This document shows positions 22,197 to 34,753 of a DNA stretch of 64,000 bases, one piece after another (position 1 is the stretch's first letter; each line of letters opens with the position of its first letter). The notes beneath the pieces were generated by a model, which saw only the letters and a list, made by a program, of their open reading frames with translations, had not been told where the DNA came from and ran no database searches. A program made the position numbers and the translations under genes. The stretch spans positions 6,320,030 to 6,384,029 of the forward strand of contig CAIIXF020000009.1 of the NCBI GenBank assembly GCA_903813345.2, in the 5' to 3' direction. The stretch comes from Owenia fusiformis. Its lineage: Eukaryota; Annelida; Polychaeta; Sabellida; Oweniidae.

Positions 22197-23555
22197 ATGG
22201 AACCAAATTATACTATACCAAACAGTACGGCAACCAATTCACGACTTGAACTCGTTTCTAACAATGATGGTCTCGACCAATCATTTCAGAGCCAGAAATC
22301 ATACAATAGTTCAAATGACTCATTTATGGAATATTCCCAGCAGTATCTTATGACAAAACACTCTGGGAATTTTAGATATAGACCATCGTCAAAACGATCG
22401 CGACGTCGTCTGGTTTACAAAAATGGTGAAATGAACATTGCCCATGCTAACATTAAAAAGCGAAGGCAGCGATTTTTAGCGGATATTTTCACAACTTTAG
22501 TGGATATTAAATGGCGATGGAATCTATTGATATTTACTATGGGCTTTATAGTTAGTTGGCTTATATTCGCATTTATATGGTGGTTGATATGTTTTTCACA
22601 TCAGGATTTCCAGAATTTTGGACGGCCAGATTGGAAACCTTGTGTCGCGAATGTGAAAGACTTTACAACTGCACTGTTGTTTTCAATAGAAACGCAGCAT
22701 ACTATTGGATATGGATTCAGATTCACAACACCGAATTGTCCCGAGGCGATCCTAGTCATGATGCTGCAGTCGTGCTGTGGCGTAATAATCCAAGCTCTTA
22801 TGACGGGGCTTGTATTCGCGAAGTTATCACGTCCGAAAAAACGTGCAGAAACACTCATGTTTAGTAAAAATGCAGTAATTTGTAAACGCAATGGAGAATT
22901 GAGTTTGATGTTCCGTGTTGGAGATATGCGGAAGTCTCACATCGTAGAAGCGCACATCAGAGTGATGATGATCACAAAAAAACTCACAAAAGAGGGAGAG
23001 ATTATCCCATTATACCAAGAGGAGTTAGAATTAGACTTACCGGATGGGAAATTATTCCTAGTCTGGCCAATCATAGTTGAGCATAAAATTGACGCAAACA
23101 GCCCATTTTGGGATATATCCGCTATAGACTTACACAGCCAGCAGTTTGAGCTTATTGCTGTTTTAGAAGGTATTGTTGAATCAACAGGGATGACCACCCA
23201 AGCGCGTACTTCTTACCTCCCAGAGGAGGTTCTATGGGGGCACAGATTTGAAAGGTTAGTGACATACCAGCGTGAAAATGGGGAATATCAAATCAACTAT
23301 GCACGGTTCCATGCCACCGTTCCTCAGGATGTCCCACAGCATAGTGCAAAAGAACTCGCTGAACTTGCATCAACTGTATCATCAAATGATAAACTAAATG
23401 TACATCATGAAATTGATGAAGATGAAGACACTGAGACAATATCATATCGTTCTCATTCGCCAGTAGAGGGTCGGATTATGGCCAATGGGGAGGCTCAAAC
23501 ATACGAGTCGAACCACAAACATAACTCAGACAGAGATGTTATCATAAACATGTAG
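22197..23555 (+). CDS. Inward-rectifier potassium channel (Kir), 452 aa, single coding exon
   Basis: Plasma-membrane K+ channel, tetrameric, two membrane segments per subunit. N-terminal cytoplasmic region 1-108 with a Ser/Asn-rich extension and basic SKRSRRR; M1 about 109-132; pore helix and filter FSIETQHTIGYG (filter TIGYG at 169-173); M2 about 183-209; PIP2-contact RPKKR at 212-216; then the full cytoplasmic beta-sandwich (HIVEAHIRVMM, SPFWDISAIDL, LEGIVESTGMTTQARTSYLP, LWGHRFE). Cys149 and Cys181 flank the pore as in the conserved Kir disulfide. The QHTIGYG spelling is typical of invertebrate Irk channels. The M2 rectification-controller position (Asp in Kir2, Asn or Glu in others) is Gln199. 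The start follows an acceptor in the 5' UTR at 22128-22129. Family certain; subfamily nearest Kir2/Irk by inference. Confidence 0.97.
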   Translation: MEPNYTIPNSTATNSRLELVSNNDGLDQSFQSQKSYNSSNDSFMEYSQQYLMTKHSGNFRYRPSSKRSRRRLVYKNGEMNIAHANIKKRRQRFLADIFTTLVDIKWRWNLLIFTMGFIVSWLIFAFIWWLICFSHQDFQNFGRPDWKPCVANVKDFTTALLFSIETQHTIGYGFRFTTPNCPEAILVMMLQSCCGVIIQALMTGLVFAKLSRPKKRAETLMFSKNAVICKRNGELSLMFRVGDMRKSHIVEAHIRVMMITKKLTKEGEIIPLYQEELELDLPDGKLFLVWPIIVEHKIDANSPFWDISAIDLHSQQFELIAVLEGIVESTGMTTQARTSYLPEEVLWGHRFERLVTYQRENGEYQINYARFHATVPQDVPQHSAKELAELASTVSSNDKLNVHHEIDEDEDTETISYRSHSPVEGRIMANGEAQTYESNHKHNSDRDVIINM

Positions 23556-25044
23556 GCAACTTTGGTACGTGAGAATTTTAAACTACGCAACTGAGTATTA
23601 AAGATCTGTGAAACACAAGGCTTCACCGTTGTCTGTACATAAATTATTTGCATCGCAAAATGATTGTATTCATTTTTCTAACAATTTTGGTTCCAAGTCT
23701 TAATAAGAATAGCAAATGTTCAAAGTTATTATGAACTTTGCAATTTGCCATTTATTATTTATTACTGTTTCCAATAGCAAGCCTTATGTACTGAGTGGCA
23801 GAATAAATCCAAAACAGAACAGGGAAATAATTAACAGAACCAACTGGTAAACCTTGAAGAATGCTTGCTATGTACACAGCTACATCGTATCCATCTCCAT
23901 CAAAGCCCATCTTCATCCCCGGGGCTCAATGCTTCGATCAAGCAAACTGACAGGAGGCGTCTAACCAAGATAACTAAAATCTTGACCCTGAAATGTCTGT
24001 TTTGGGTTTATATGATTAAATTTAATTGATTTAAGTCTTATTTTGTAAATATTGATCAACTTTTGAATGTTAAGAACTTTTGGGTGCAATCCAGAAGTGA
24101 TGTATGCTCAAGGAAGGAAGTAGCCCTGAGCTTAGTAATGTAATTGATCTATAAGTTAACTGAGGTAAAAATAATATGGCCTAACGAAGTCAGGGTAGTA
24201 TTAAAGACAGTATTCTCTTTGTAATTAGATAGAAGCTCAATTAGCGCACATGTAGGCCCCAGAGGTAATCAGCCAGCTGGTTTCGTTAATTGCATCGTGA
24301 TCTGGTTTTGATATAGGAAAATCCTCAGTCAAAATCTTGTAGATAGTGTTTCCATTTAAATGTTCATAGAAAGCTTGGTAATCAGGCCCATAGCCAGAGG
24401 GAGCTACCTACCTGGCTTCGGGCCTGGTAATTTATATCAGGGGATTAAGTACTTGCTACAACTCTTTTGCTTTTCCCATAAGTTCCCATAAGTTCAAAGC
24501 CTTTGATGATGTTAAAGTGGATCAAGGCATTTGGTATTCTGCAAGGGTGGTGTGTGACAAAATTCTTCTCATAAAAAAGTCAGACTGCTTTTTCTTTTTC
24601 TTAATTACATGCAGAAGCCATCATCTTACTGGCATATGTTACCTTCTGGCGCAGTCTGTAAAGTAGCATGGATAAACCTGATACCAATTTTTGTTTGTTT
24701 ATATGCTACTTAGTAACTTAGAATACTTATAGATAGTGGCTATCTCTATGGTAATATATAGAGGTAACAGTAATGTATCTATGGTGATAAAGTCAGAATT
24801 ATGTTTCATTCTAAGAAAGGTAGGTGTACTCACCACCGAGTGATTTCTTTGTGAAATGAACACAATGAAAGAAAGTCTTGTTGTTTGCTTGGTTTTTCCT
24901 TTTTTGAAGCAAGCCTAGATTTTGGTAATTATTCAGCACTTCAGCGTAATGGTTCTCAATTTTAAGTTGTTTACAAACAGTTTTGTTAAGGCAAGCAATA
25001 TCAGGTAACGATACTGTGAAGTCAAGCATTTTACATGTACTGTA
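23556..25044. other. Kir 3' flank and intergenic DNA
   Basis: Probable Kir 3' UTR after 23555; no strong AATAAA is placed with confidence. At 24386-24432 a short fragment (GGCCCATAGCCAGAGGGAGC) belongs to the GTAGCCAGG MITE family. Confidence 0.4.
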
Positions 25045-25046
25045 AC

Positions 25047-25195
25047 AGGCCCATAGCCAGTGGGTTCGGGCCAAATATTCTTTAAAAATCATGCAATTTT
25101 CCACCATTCTGAGCACTTTTCATTTTTGGCCATTTTAGGCTGAAGTTGTCAAAAGTGACCCCCCCTCCCCTTGGCAAATCCTGGCTACGGGCCTG
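25047..25195. mobile_element. GTAGCCAGG-family MITE, second copy
   Basis: Ends CAGGCCCATAGCCAG and CTGGCTACGGGCCTG are inverted. CTGTAA flanks both sides, a possible 6-bp target duplication. The internal sequence matches 5085-5287. Confidence 0.7.
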
Positions 25196-25894
25196 CTGTA
25201 AAGTCAAGACTATTCATTTTGTAACATGATAAACATGTGTAAATAGTATTTGTGAACCATTTAAGAGTCTCAAAATTGCATGTAGTCTTAACCATAGACT
25301 TGTTTTACCCAAGTGAATATCAATGTTAACCTGACTGAGGATACTCTCTCATTAAAGTTTTACATGAAATGAATCTCATGATATAGTGATTCATCGTTTA
25401 ACTGACAACTGACATCTCATTGATTCAATACTCATAAAACTCCCTGGGTCTTTTTATAGATCTCGTTTAAGTAATCGCCCGGTAGACTAATGCTTGTACA
25501 TCGTGTGAATACTGAATGAAATCTCAAGATCCGCACGTTGACTCATCAAATGTCTGCAAGGAATCAGATCAAATTCAAGAATTGTTTTACTGATCAAGCG
25601 TGTAAACAGGATCCAAGTACAGCATTTATTGATCCAAATTGTCAGCAGTTGGAAGATAGTATCACAGGATTCACAGGGGGCTTGGGAAGTGATCATTTTT
25701 CAGTCTTAATGTGAAAAGAAGATTCAGACTTCTCAAATAAGTTTTTCTCATCCTTTAACTCTTTCATCTAAGTAAGAAATATAGTATTGCCCTCAGCGTG
25801 ATATCTGGATTATGTATGTCACTTTAAACTCCTCTGCCACTAGAATCCCCTAATACTAATGTATATATCATTCCACTCTTATGTTAAATGCCAT

Positions 25895-26225
25895 GTCAGT
25901 CATGTATGGAATATTATGCTACTTTTATGGGGTTATTCAATATTATTTTGCCATTTAAAATATGATATCGTTTCAATATCAACATTATGTAAAATATCAT
26001 GCTACTTATTTGTGGAATATCACATTTTCTTGACATGGAATATCTAGTTTTCATTTATGGAATGCCATGGTAGATATATGGAATGCCAGTCATATTTGAA
26101 ATATCATGTCCTTATATGTGGAATATCATGGCAAAGATATATACGTAGAATATCCATCCATACATGGTATATCATGTTTAAAGTGGAATATCATGACAGC
26201 CATACATGGAATATCATACCACTAT
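25895..26225 (+). repeat. Irregular GGAATATCATG repeat
   Basis: About ten spaced copies of (T)GGAATATCA or TGGAATGCCA motifs at 20-40 bp intervals, a degraded minisatellite. The open frames across it are products of the repeat. Confidence 0.6.
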
Positions 26226-26239
26226 GCTGTGGCATTTAA

Positions 26240-27550
26240 AAAGTACTAACTTTATCTCTGGGTTATACTGATCATAGTTTTAAAGGGAAATTGTTCACAC
26301 CTCCTTGCCGATGTTGCAATAATTTCCCAGACTTATGGCCCACTACAGATTATAGTTTAGCTACTTTAAAACAAAGGTTACAATTTTGTGTATTTTCACT
26401 CCAAGTATCAATATCAAAGGGAGGGGTTGAAAGACATTGGATATCATGAAGTTTTTATCATGGCTGCGCCACCTATCATGTAGGTCCCTGGCCCTCTGAG
26501 AATAATTTAAATAGAGTTCAATCGGTGCTATTGCCTGATAATATAGGAGAAAATGGATTATATTCTTGCATTTTATACAGGAGAAATTCAGATTTTGTGA
26601 TCGCATTAACAGTCTATGGATGATTTTTAAGTTTCATGAAATTAACTTGTGTAGCAATTAGGGAAAGCTTATAAGGGTTGTGAAATGAGATTTGAAGAAC
26701 TTGTTTGTTCCAAGCTCAATATGCCATGAGGCAAACACTAGGAAGATTAAGCTTCACATTTTTAAGAGAACTTATACTTGATCATGTGTAATTATGGTCC
26801 TCTGGGGATAAGGTCTCCCCTTCATAGTATTTACTTGCCCGAGTGAGTATAAGGAAAATATTTGTTATTAGGTCCCTGGAAAAAATAATTGATAGGAGAG
26901 AGTAACCCCTAGGGGTAATCATATAACACATTAACATACAAGTCCTCTTAAACCACCTAAAGAACACATCTTGATTATTTGACCTGATTCGCTGCACTCT
27001 GCAATAATATTGACTCAAAGGCTTACGAAATCGAAATCGTATTTCCTCATTCAGAGTTTCAAAACAACTTCAGATTATTTCCACATCCAGACTTGTTTCT
27101 TATTTTTAGAAATCCAGACTAAAATTAACCTGTCCATCTTTGCACTGATAATACAGAGCAGTCTCAGAAATCCAGCTTGCCATGTTTTGAGGTGATAAGA
27201 TATACCCTTAGTTTTATTTTTAGCAAATCCATGTCTATTTTCGGAGTGCCATCTCATGAGATCAATCTACACCTGCTCATGCCAAATAAAAACCTTTTTC
27301 AAAAAATGTATTACTTCCAAACAAATTTAGGTTTTCAAGCTAACTTTTCCATTTATGCCTTTGTTATTTTCCTGTTTTGCCCATTGTTCAGTAGATCATT
27401 TCATAACTATATTTCATAACAAACATATTTGATACTAATATGTGATATCCACACTCAATTTCTCTTTCTTGATGAGTATTGGTTTTACTTTATTGGTATT
27501 ATACAGAATCAGGCAATAAGTTGGTGAGGGAGATAAGTAGTTTCTCTAAC
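26240..27550. other. Intergenic DNA, nothing recognised
   Basis: Several short frames on both strands without domains; no RNA gene or clear-ended repeat. Confidence 0.4.
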
Positions 27551-27581
27551 ACATAAGTCATAATTTGATCAGTCCTAACAT

Positions 27582-27815
27582 CCATAAATCATAATTTGAG
27601 CCATAAGTCATAATTTGAGCCATAAGTCATAATTTGAGCCATAAGTCATAATTTGGGCCATAAGTCATAATCTGAGCCATAAGTCATAATTTGAGCCATA
27701 AGTCATAATTTGAGCCATAAGTCAAAATTTGAGCCATAAGTCATAATTTGAGCCATAAGTCAAAATTTGAGCCATAAGTCATAATCTGCGCCATAATTTG
27801 AGCTTTAAGTCATGA
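27582..27815 (+). repeat. 19-bp minisatellite, about 12 copies
   Basis: Head-to-tail units GCCATAAGTCATAATTTGA with few substitutions and no spacers. Confidence 0.92.
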
Positions 27816-28669
27816 TTTGAGCTCTAAATCAATCCCCTTCAATTTAATCCCCATCCTATTATAGAAGAAATCAATGTTATGATGAAATCATGCCCTCTCC
27901 CCCCCATGAAAAATTAAGTTGTCCTTCCAAAACTTTTGATATTTTGACACTACTCTTATTATGCATAATGCAAGTCAAGATGCCTTCTTATGCTGTACAA
28001 AATGTTTTAACAACTCATGCTTTTCTTCAAAAATATCAGAAACATGATAAAGTTGAACAATTTTCTTGACTGTGGCAAATATACAGTATACAATAATGGA
28101 ATATCACAATTTGCAAATAATAATTGTTTGATTCATGTATTGATTGTTTTCTAAGGAACATTTGTGAAAAGCTATTCTTCATGTCTGATAAGTGTTAATT
28201 AGGATTATAGCCCATCGATTGGTTTCTCTCTAAAAGCTTTTTGTAACCCGACCCAATTTAACCCCATTGACATTTTGAGAACAATTTTTAGTACTCTGCA
28301 GTAATGGGAATCATAGGTTTGAACAAATGGTTTAAAACATCAGCAGTATTTTTTGCCCCGAACCATTAACAGTCTAGTAGTCACAAACAAATTAGGTGCC
28401 TTAAAATGTGTATTTTCAATGTGAATTCTATTATTCTTTCTGCATCATGGATTTCATGTTAAAGTATAAAAAATGTTCACCTTAAAAAGATTGAAATAGC
28501 ATAATGAGGTGTTTAACATGATGTAGAGGCCTATAAAGAGGTAACTACTTTACATGAATGTCAGGATTCCTAAACTAATTCAACTGTATCTATAAGGTCA
28601 ATTGGTGAAGAAACTGTATTCAATCCTATCCCCATCTTGATCTAACAAGGTATTACAACATGACTGAAA

Positions 28670-29067
28670 CAGGCCTGTCAACTGTCCCGCAATTTGCGTA
28701 TTTGTCATGCATTTGCTGAAGAATTTGAAGTCATGCCAGTTTTTTTTACGATACGGTAAAAATACGAACGCCGGAAAAAAACGAACGCAATTTGTTCGGA
28801 TTTGTCACGCGAATCCCGTATGTGTCACGCATGTTCATTGGAAATTTTTCGTACCTCCCCCCCCCTCCCGTTGACGACAACGCGAGCGTAGCGAGCGCGA
28901 AAAATTTGAGGTGTTCAAAGTTTAGCAAAGGTGCTCAAACTTTGGCCAAAGGTGTTTAAAAGTTGGCCAAAGGTGTTCAAAATTTGGACACAAGTGTTCA
29001 GATTTGGACTTAGGTGTCCAACATTTTGAAGTCACTCATATTAGGTGGTCCCAAGTTGACAGCCCTG
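28670..29067. mobile_element. 398-bp hAT-like MITE
   Basis: Termini CAGGCCTGTCAACTGTCCC and GGTCCCAAGTTGACAGCCCTG are inverted. CTGAAA occurs immediately outside both ends (28664-28669 and 29068-29073). Inside are a C-run, GCGAGCGTAGCGAGCGCG, and a tandem AAGGTGTTCAAA repeat of about 20 bp at 28908-29020. The short CDS-like frame inside is not supported. Confidence 0.72.
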
Positions 29068-30397
29068 CTGAAAGAACACGCTGATTTAAATATAACAGTT
29101 TGTCCTATCCCATGAGTGATTATATATTACAATATGGTCCCAGTTGTCAACTCAACAGGTTTGCATACATTCTGTAAGTAATTCATTTTGTTTTTCATTT
29201 CGAGCACTGACCAATGACTCAACCCTTGCAAAGCTTTTTTTATGCTAAAACGGGGAAGTTTTGTTTTTGAAGATTGACACTTGCATACCTGGAGGGCCTG
29301 ATTAGAATATAAAGTTCTCTTTAATAAAAAGATACAAAATCAAACTGTATACATAACATGCATAAGGTATGGTCATTTTTCATTTTTAGATGACCTTTTA
29401 GTGCTTTTACCTTACCACTTAACAAAATACTTTGCAAAACATTTATGAAATCATTCAAGTTGTATAAAATCACATGTATGTAGTTCGTGTTGAAGACCTA
29501 TTTCCTAAGCTGCACAAGTGGCACTAAGCAGTGTTTGAATATAGACTTAGTTAAATAACTGGAAAATATTTCAGATTGTGTCTCACCATAACTTTCCTAC
29601 TTTTAGTTTTGAACCTCATAAAATGCGTCATAACATCCCATATTCTTAAATTTATGTGAAACGAAAATGAGGGTTTCATGCTGAACTTAACTTAATCTCT
29701 GTAGTTAACTTAATGACTGTAGTTGTTCATCTATGCCAATGATAACATATTCCCTTTGAAGAATGGTAGTTGGAAATTAGCAACATTATTTTAGTCATCT
29801 TGGAAGTAATTGTTCATCAAGAGTAATGGAAATTCCCTGTCATTCTTGTTCGACTTGAGCAATTAAAGTAGAGCATAAGGCCATATTAACATTGTTATTT
29901 GAAGGCTTTGTACTGTTTAGAGGATCACAAGAGTCTTGTATTGGAACCCTTACCCTTTGGCTTTATATAGTCGGATTGCACTCTTTAAGAGACTTTCTCT
30001 GTATAATTTAGACTCTCACTAGGCTCTGCACATCAGGGTACAACAGTACACCCCATAAATAAACCCATCTTACCACTTTAACACAGCTTAGTGATTGAGG
30101 AAATGGAGGGAGGAGGTTGTGGCGCCACAACGTGATGATGCAATATGAAGGACTATCATGCTCTCTTGAGTATAATGTACCTTTACTGTACTAAGCTCGT
30201 TAAAGTGGCATACAATGTTCAAGCAATGATTGAGATTCTCATTACATATTAATTGATTGAATATTTCTCAAAGGCGTACTCAAAGTATTTTAGTTCATGA
30301 TATTGGGATCATGCAAAATATCAGTTGAATCTCAGAGATTCAAAAATTTCAATTTTCAATAAATGATGCTTATTTATAATTTACTGAGTTATGTATA
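29068..30397. other. Intergenic DNA, nothing recognised
   Basis: AT-rich with no coding, RNA or clear-ended repeat signal. Confidence 0.4.
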
Positions 30398-30589
30398 CAG
30401 TAAAACCTGTGTATATAAGTATATTGCACCCTTTTGCCAAGAAAAAATATTCAGTCTTGGTAGGTGTTTACTACATGAACTACAGAGAGGGCTATTTATA
30501 CAGAAGTCTTAGAGTATATGTTGAGGGAGGGTGTCTACTAGAGACAGGTGTTCACTAGAGAGAGATGTTCACTAAGACAGGTTTTACTG
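30398..30589. mobile_element. 192-bp pogo/Tigger-type MITE
   Basis: Ends CAGTAAAACCTGT and ACAGGTTTTACTG are exact inverted repeats with TA on both sides (30396-30397 and 30590-30591). Confidence 0.82.
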
Positions 30590-30955
30590 TATGTCACAAT
30601 GTGCTCTTTCTGAACACCAGCTGAATTTATATCACACTGTTTGGTATATTTAGTTTATGTGTTAATTATTACTTCATATTCACTTTTCATTGTTACCTAG
30701 CTCTATACTTATATTTACTTGAATAATAGAAATTCCAGTAACATTTTAATTTATGATCTTTTGATCGTGTATAGAATTACAATAATTTAATATGATTGCT
30801 TATTTATTGATAACACTTACACAACTGTACATTTTACTTTACATAAGTTGCATTTAATATATAAGTAATTGGAATAAGTAATTTATTTATTATTTTAGAA
30901 TAAGATAATATTAGGTTGAAATAAGAATATTGTACTTAAAAACATGCACTGTCTA

Positions 30956-31191
30956 CAAGGAGGATTGGCTCCCAGGATCAACCCTTGATATTTTTCAACA
31001 ATGAAAATGTCGAAATGTCATTATTTTCTGAAATTAAAACCGACTAAAAATTCAGGAAATAAGACCAAAATTCAAGATTCAAGTTTTGAAGTGAACAAAA
31101 TGGCGGTTGTTTGAATTCGAATTTTGTATCACGACATGCCCATATATGGGACAGAATATCAATGTTGCACTCTGGGAGCCAATCCTCCTTG
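30956..31191. mobile_element. 236-bp hAT-like MITE
   Basis: Perfect 20-bp inverted termini CAAGGAGGATTGGCTCCCAG and CTGGGAGCCAATCCTCCTTG. The flanking 8-mers ACTGTCTA and ACTGTTTA match at 7 of 8 positions, the duplication length of hAT elements. Confidence 0.82.
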
Positions 31192-32066
31192 ACTGTTTAT
31201 GTATGCGATCAGTTGCATTGAATCAATTTCATGTGATAAAAATACGTCTGTCTACGCATTTCAATAAAGAATGTAAAGTATCAGTATCATAAAACGAGAA
31301 GCATGTCAATTATGTTCTTTTTACATGTTTAACGCATATTTTTCTGAATCTCATTAGTGTATTTGTCATTTGTCTGTGTAAACTTTACTTCAAAAACAGA
31401 TATTAATGAAATATTAAAATACCATATTGAGATGAAGATGACTGACTTAGTTTATACACATATTATAAATGATATACCTTTATAGAAAAAGAAGTAAACA
31501 AGACATTAAGAGCAGTGTAACTTGCAACCTCCATTTTGAATTATATGAGAAAATAACATGAGTAGCCTCTAACTGAGCTTCTGTTATTTTATATAGAATA
31601 TATGTTTTATGGTATCTATTATTTTTGATCTCCTATTATTTTATATGTTTGCAATCTCAGAAGATGCAAAATACTCTGTTGGTTGAATTCCAATCTAAAC
31701 AGTCAAAACACAGCCACAAAAATCCTTCAACTTCTTTCTTAAATCTGCTTGATATGTTGTTTTTATCGAGGCTGTGCACTAGGCTGTAAATACATATGCT
31801 AAGCAATTGTTTATATGAACAACATTGCGGTTTAAATAATGAATTCTCTTGTTAGAATCTCTGTGCAGAAAATTGTTACATGTATGAATAATGTATAAAA
31901 ATAAAACTGTACAAATAGTATATTTAACAATATATTTTATGTGAATTATGGAGATGGCCTTATGGATGGATGTCGACCCTAATGGACTTCGAGATTGAAT
32001 TTTGTCCACCCCACGTCATTTGAGACTGGATGCTCGATCTGCACCCATTTTTGATGTTTTAGTATA
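31192..32066. other. Intergenic DNA, nothing recognised
   Basis: No gene or repeat with defined ends seen. Confidence 0.4.
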
Positions 32067-32645
32067 AGCTTCTAGTCAGTTCAATGCTTTAGAGAGTCTG
32101 TGCCCTAGACTGTAATGTCAGAGTTCTGAATATGTTAGTCTGTACAATGCTTTAGAGAGTCTGTGTCCTAGACTGTACTGTCAGAGTTCTGAATATGTTA
32201 GTCTGTACAATGCTTTAGAGAGTCTGTGCCCTAGACTGTACTGTCAGAGTTCTGAATATGTTAGTCTGTACAATGCTTTAGAGAGTCTGTGCCCTAGACT
32301 GTACTGTCAGAGTTCTGAATATGTTAGTCTGTACAATGCTTTAGAGAGTCTGTGCCCTAGACTGTACTGTCAGAGTTCTGAATATGTTAGTCTGTACAAT
32401 GCTTTAGAGAGTCTGTGCCCTAGACTGTACTGTCAGAGTTCTGAATATGTTAGTCTGTACAATGCTTTAGAGAGTCTGTGCCCTAGACTGTACTGTCACA
32501 GTTCTGAATATGTTAGTCTGTACAATGCTTTAGAGAGTCTGTGCCCTAGACTGTACTGCCAGAGTTCTGAATATGTTAGTCTGTACAATGCTTTAGAGAG
32601 TCTGTGCCCTAGACTGTACTGCCAGAGTTCTGAATATGTTACTCC
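32067..32645 (+). repeat. 63-bp minisatellite, nine copies
   Basis: The motif TTTAGAGAGTCTGTG recurs at exactly 63-bp spacing (32088, 32151, 32214, 32277, 32340, 32403, 32466, 32529, 32592) with very few substitutions. Because 63 is a multiple of 3, the minus strand shows an open 21-residue periodic frame at the right end. There is no evidence that it is expressed. Confidence 0.95.
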
Positions 32646-32941
32646 ATGATAATGATGTTCTGACAAGTAAACAACTAACATAACAAGCACTGTTTATAGA
32701 CTACCTTAGGCATCATTTCATGTTTATCTAAATACATGTTATTGCAAAATCATTTTTGAGAGTACCTTTCTCTAAAATTTGAACTTTTATTCACATAGGA
32801 AGGTGTTCTCTTTTGAGACGGGTATCAAGCCTTGTCCCCCATGACCTATTTTCACATCCTTGTGTAAGTAGGGGGGGGGGGGGTCAATGGACTAATTGGA
32901 TTTGATACGAGTCTTAGCCTATCTACCCTGTACTATGTAGA

Positions 32942-33768
32942 CACAGGCTGGTATCGAAAGATTTGTCCGCTGTGATGGAGCATGCTATTTTTCATAAAAA
33001 CACTAAGAATGCTTCACGATTTATCTTTTAACTCATGTTTCGTTATATCAAAGATAATTACTTACTCCATGCAATGGATATATCATTTGCGGATAACTTT
33101 CACTTCTGTTTGAAGTCCAATTACGCTGGGAAGAAAAGCTATTGAAAATGGCGCCGGGGTATCATACTTCAAAATGTACCATTTCTTGTTTAACTTTCTA
33201 ATGGCACGATATAGTGACACGATAATATTTACACATGGTTTCAGCATAACTATGAAAGTACAAATGAGATGTTGATGTATTTGGTCTTTTTAATTCTTTT
33301 ATAAAAAATAATGTTTAATTTTTTTGTCCGCTGTGACAGAGCAGTTGCAAATGTGAACTGTGAAAATGCTCCGTCACAGCGGACAAAAAATATTAATATT
33401 ATTTTTTATAAAAAAATTAAAAAGACCCAATGCATTAATATCTCATTAATACATTCAGAGTTATGCTCAAAACATATGTTTATATTATCGTGTCACTATA
33501 TCATGTCATTAAAAAGTTAAAAAAGAAATGGTACATTTTAGAGTTTGATACTCTGGCGCCGTTTTCAATAGATTTTACTCCTAGCGTTATTGGACTTCAA
33601 ACAGAAGTGAAGGTTACACGCAAATGATATATCCATTGCATGGAGTAAGTAATTATCTTTGATATAACGAAACATGAGTTAAAAGATAAATCGTGAAGCA
33701 TTCTTAGTGTTTTTATGAAAAATAGCATGCTCCATCACAGCGGACAAATCTTTCGATACCAGCCTGTG
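32942..33768. mobile_element. 827-bp fold-back element with 5-bp target duplication
   Basis: Nearly the whole element is two inverted arms of about 385-400 bp. Ends CACAGGCTGGTATCGAAAGA and TCTTTCGATACCAGCCTGTG are exact complements, and GTAGA flanks both sides (32937-32941 and 33769-33773). Around the centre (33325-33385) a second TTTGTCCGCTGTGA and TCACAGCGGACAAA pair surrounds a short spacer. CAC ends with a 5-bp duplication recall Transib elements, but no transposase or known terminus confirms this. Confidence 0.9.
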
Positions 33769-34490
33769 GTAGATGTGACAAAGTGCTGATCAAGAGCCCC
33801 AGAGTAAAGGGATTTTTTCTGTATGCACATGTATGGTAAACCGCTGGACCATATATACAATACATAATTCAATTTTGAATAGAAGCACCCATTGTATACA
33901 GGTATTACTCTTCTTGTTCTGAATGAGGAATGGAGAGATGGTCTTGGAAAGAGATAAGCAGATATACTCTGGTTCTATGAGAGATCAAAGCAAACCTATG
34001 GCGTATACTAGTACATTCAACTGACCAAACAACAGAATGATGATGGATAGCTATGCTTTTGTAACTTTCAAGGCTTATGCTCTTAGGTTATATTGTAGTT
34101 CCCTGGAGTGTTGTAAACTCTCAAATTATAGGATCTTGTTCTTAGCATTGGAAGTTATTGCTTAAAAAATGACGCAGAGTATGTTACGGAATTGCGTCAT
34201 GTTTGATAGTAGCATACTCATTTCCATAATCACACCCACCAAATCCAAGATTTTGATTGGTTCTTAGGAATGAGTGTACCAAGAAACCCCATGTGTATAA
34301 AAAAATAATGTACTTATTGATGGATTTGAGCAAGATTTCCCAATTTTAAAAGAATCTTCGCTGATTTATTATGATGAGTTTGAAATTATCTCACCTCTTA
34401 CTCATAAAAGTGAAATAACATTTCCAGGAAAATCTTATGGCAGTAAAACATCTACACAGATTTTGTAATAGAAAGTTTCCACTCTTGACA

Positions 34491-34753
34491 TACACTCCCC
34501 TAAAAAGATTTGGCAACACAAACATCCCTATTGAACCATATGTAAAGCCTGTTTATGATGCATCCTCCTAAAGCTGGTGTCCAGAATCCATAAAAAAGAA
34601 AGATGTTCTGGATTCTGGAGCTCTGCATATGGAGGATGATGTTTTTTTTGATATAGAAATAGCCTGATGTAATGTGGATGAGGAAGAAAATTCTTACAAA
34701 TCAAATTGTATGCTATGGGAGTTAATGTTGCCAAACTTCTGAAGGGGAGTGTA
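34491..34753. mobile_element. 263-bp MITE that borders a minisatellite
   Basis: Left end TACACTCCCCTAAAAAGATT then TGGCAACA; right end TGTTGCCAAACTTCTGAAGG then GGAGTGTA. The ends are inverted. The right end is directly continuous with the 80-bp array at 34754-35905. Confidence 0.78.

Noticed and set aside
27582-27815. Regular short repeats that could look like a CRISPR array
   Set aside because: The 19-bp units are contiguous with no unique spacers, and the DNA is eukaryotic. It is a minisatellite.
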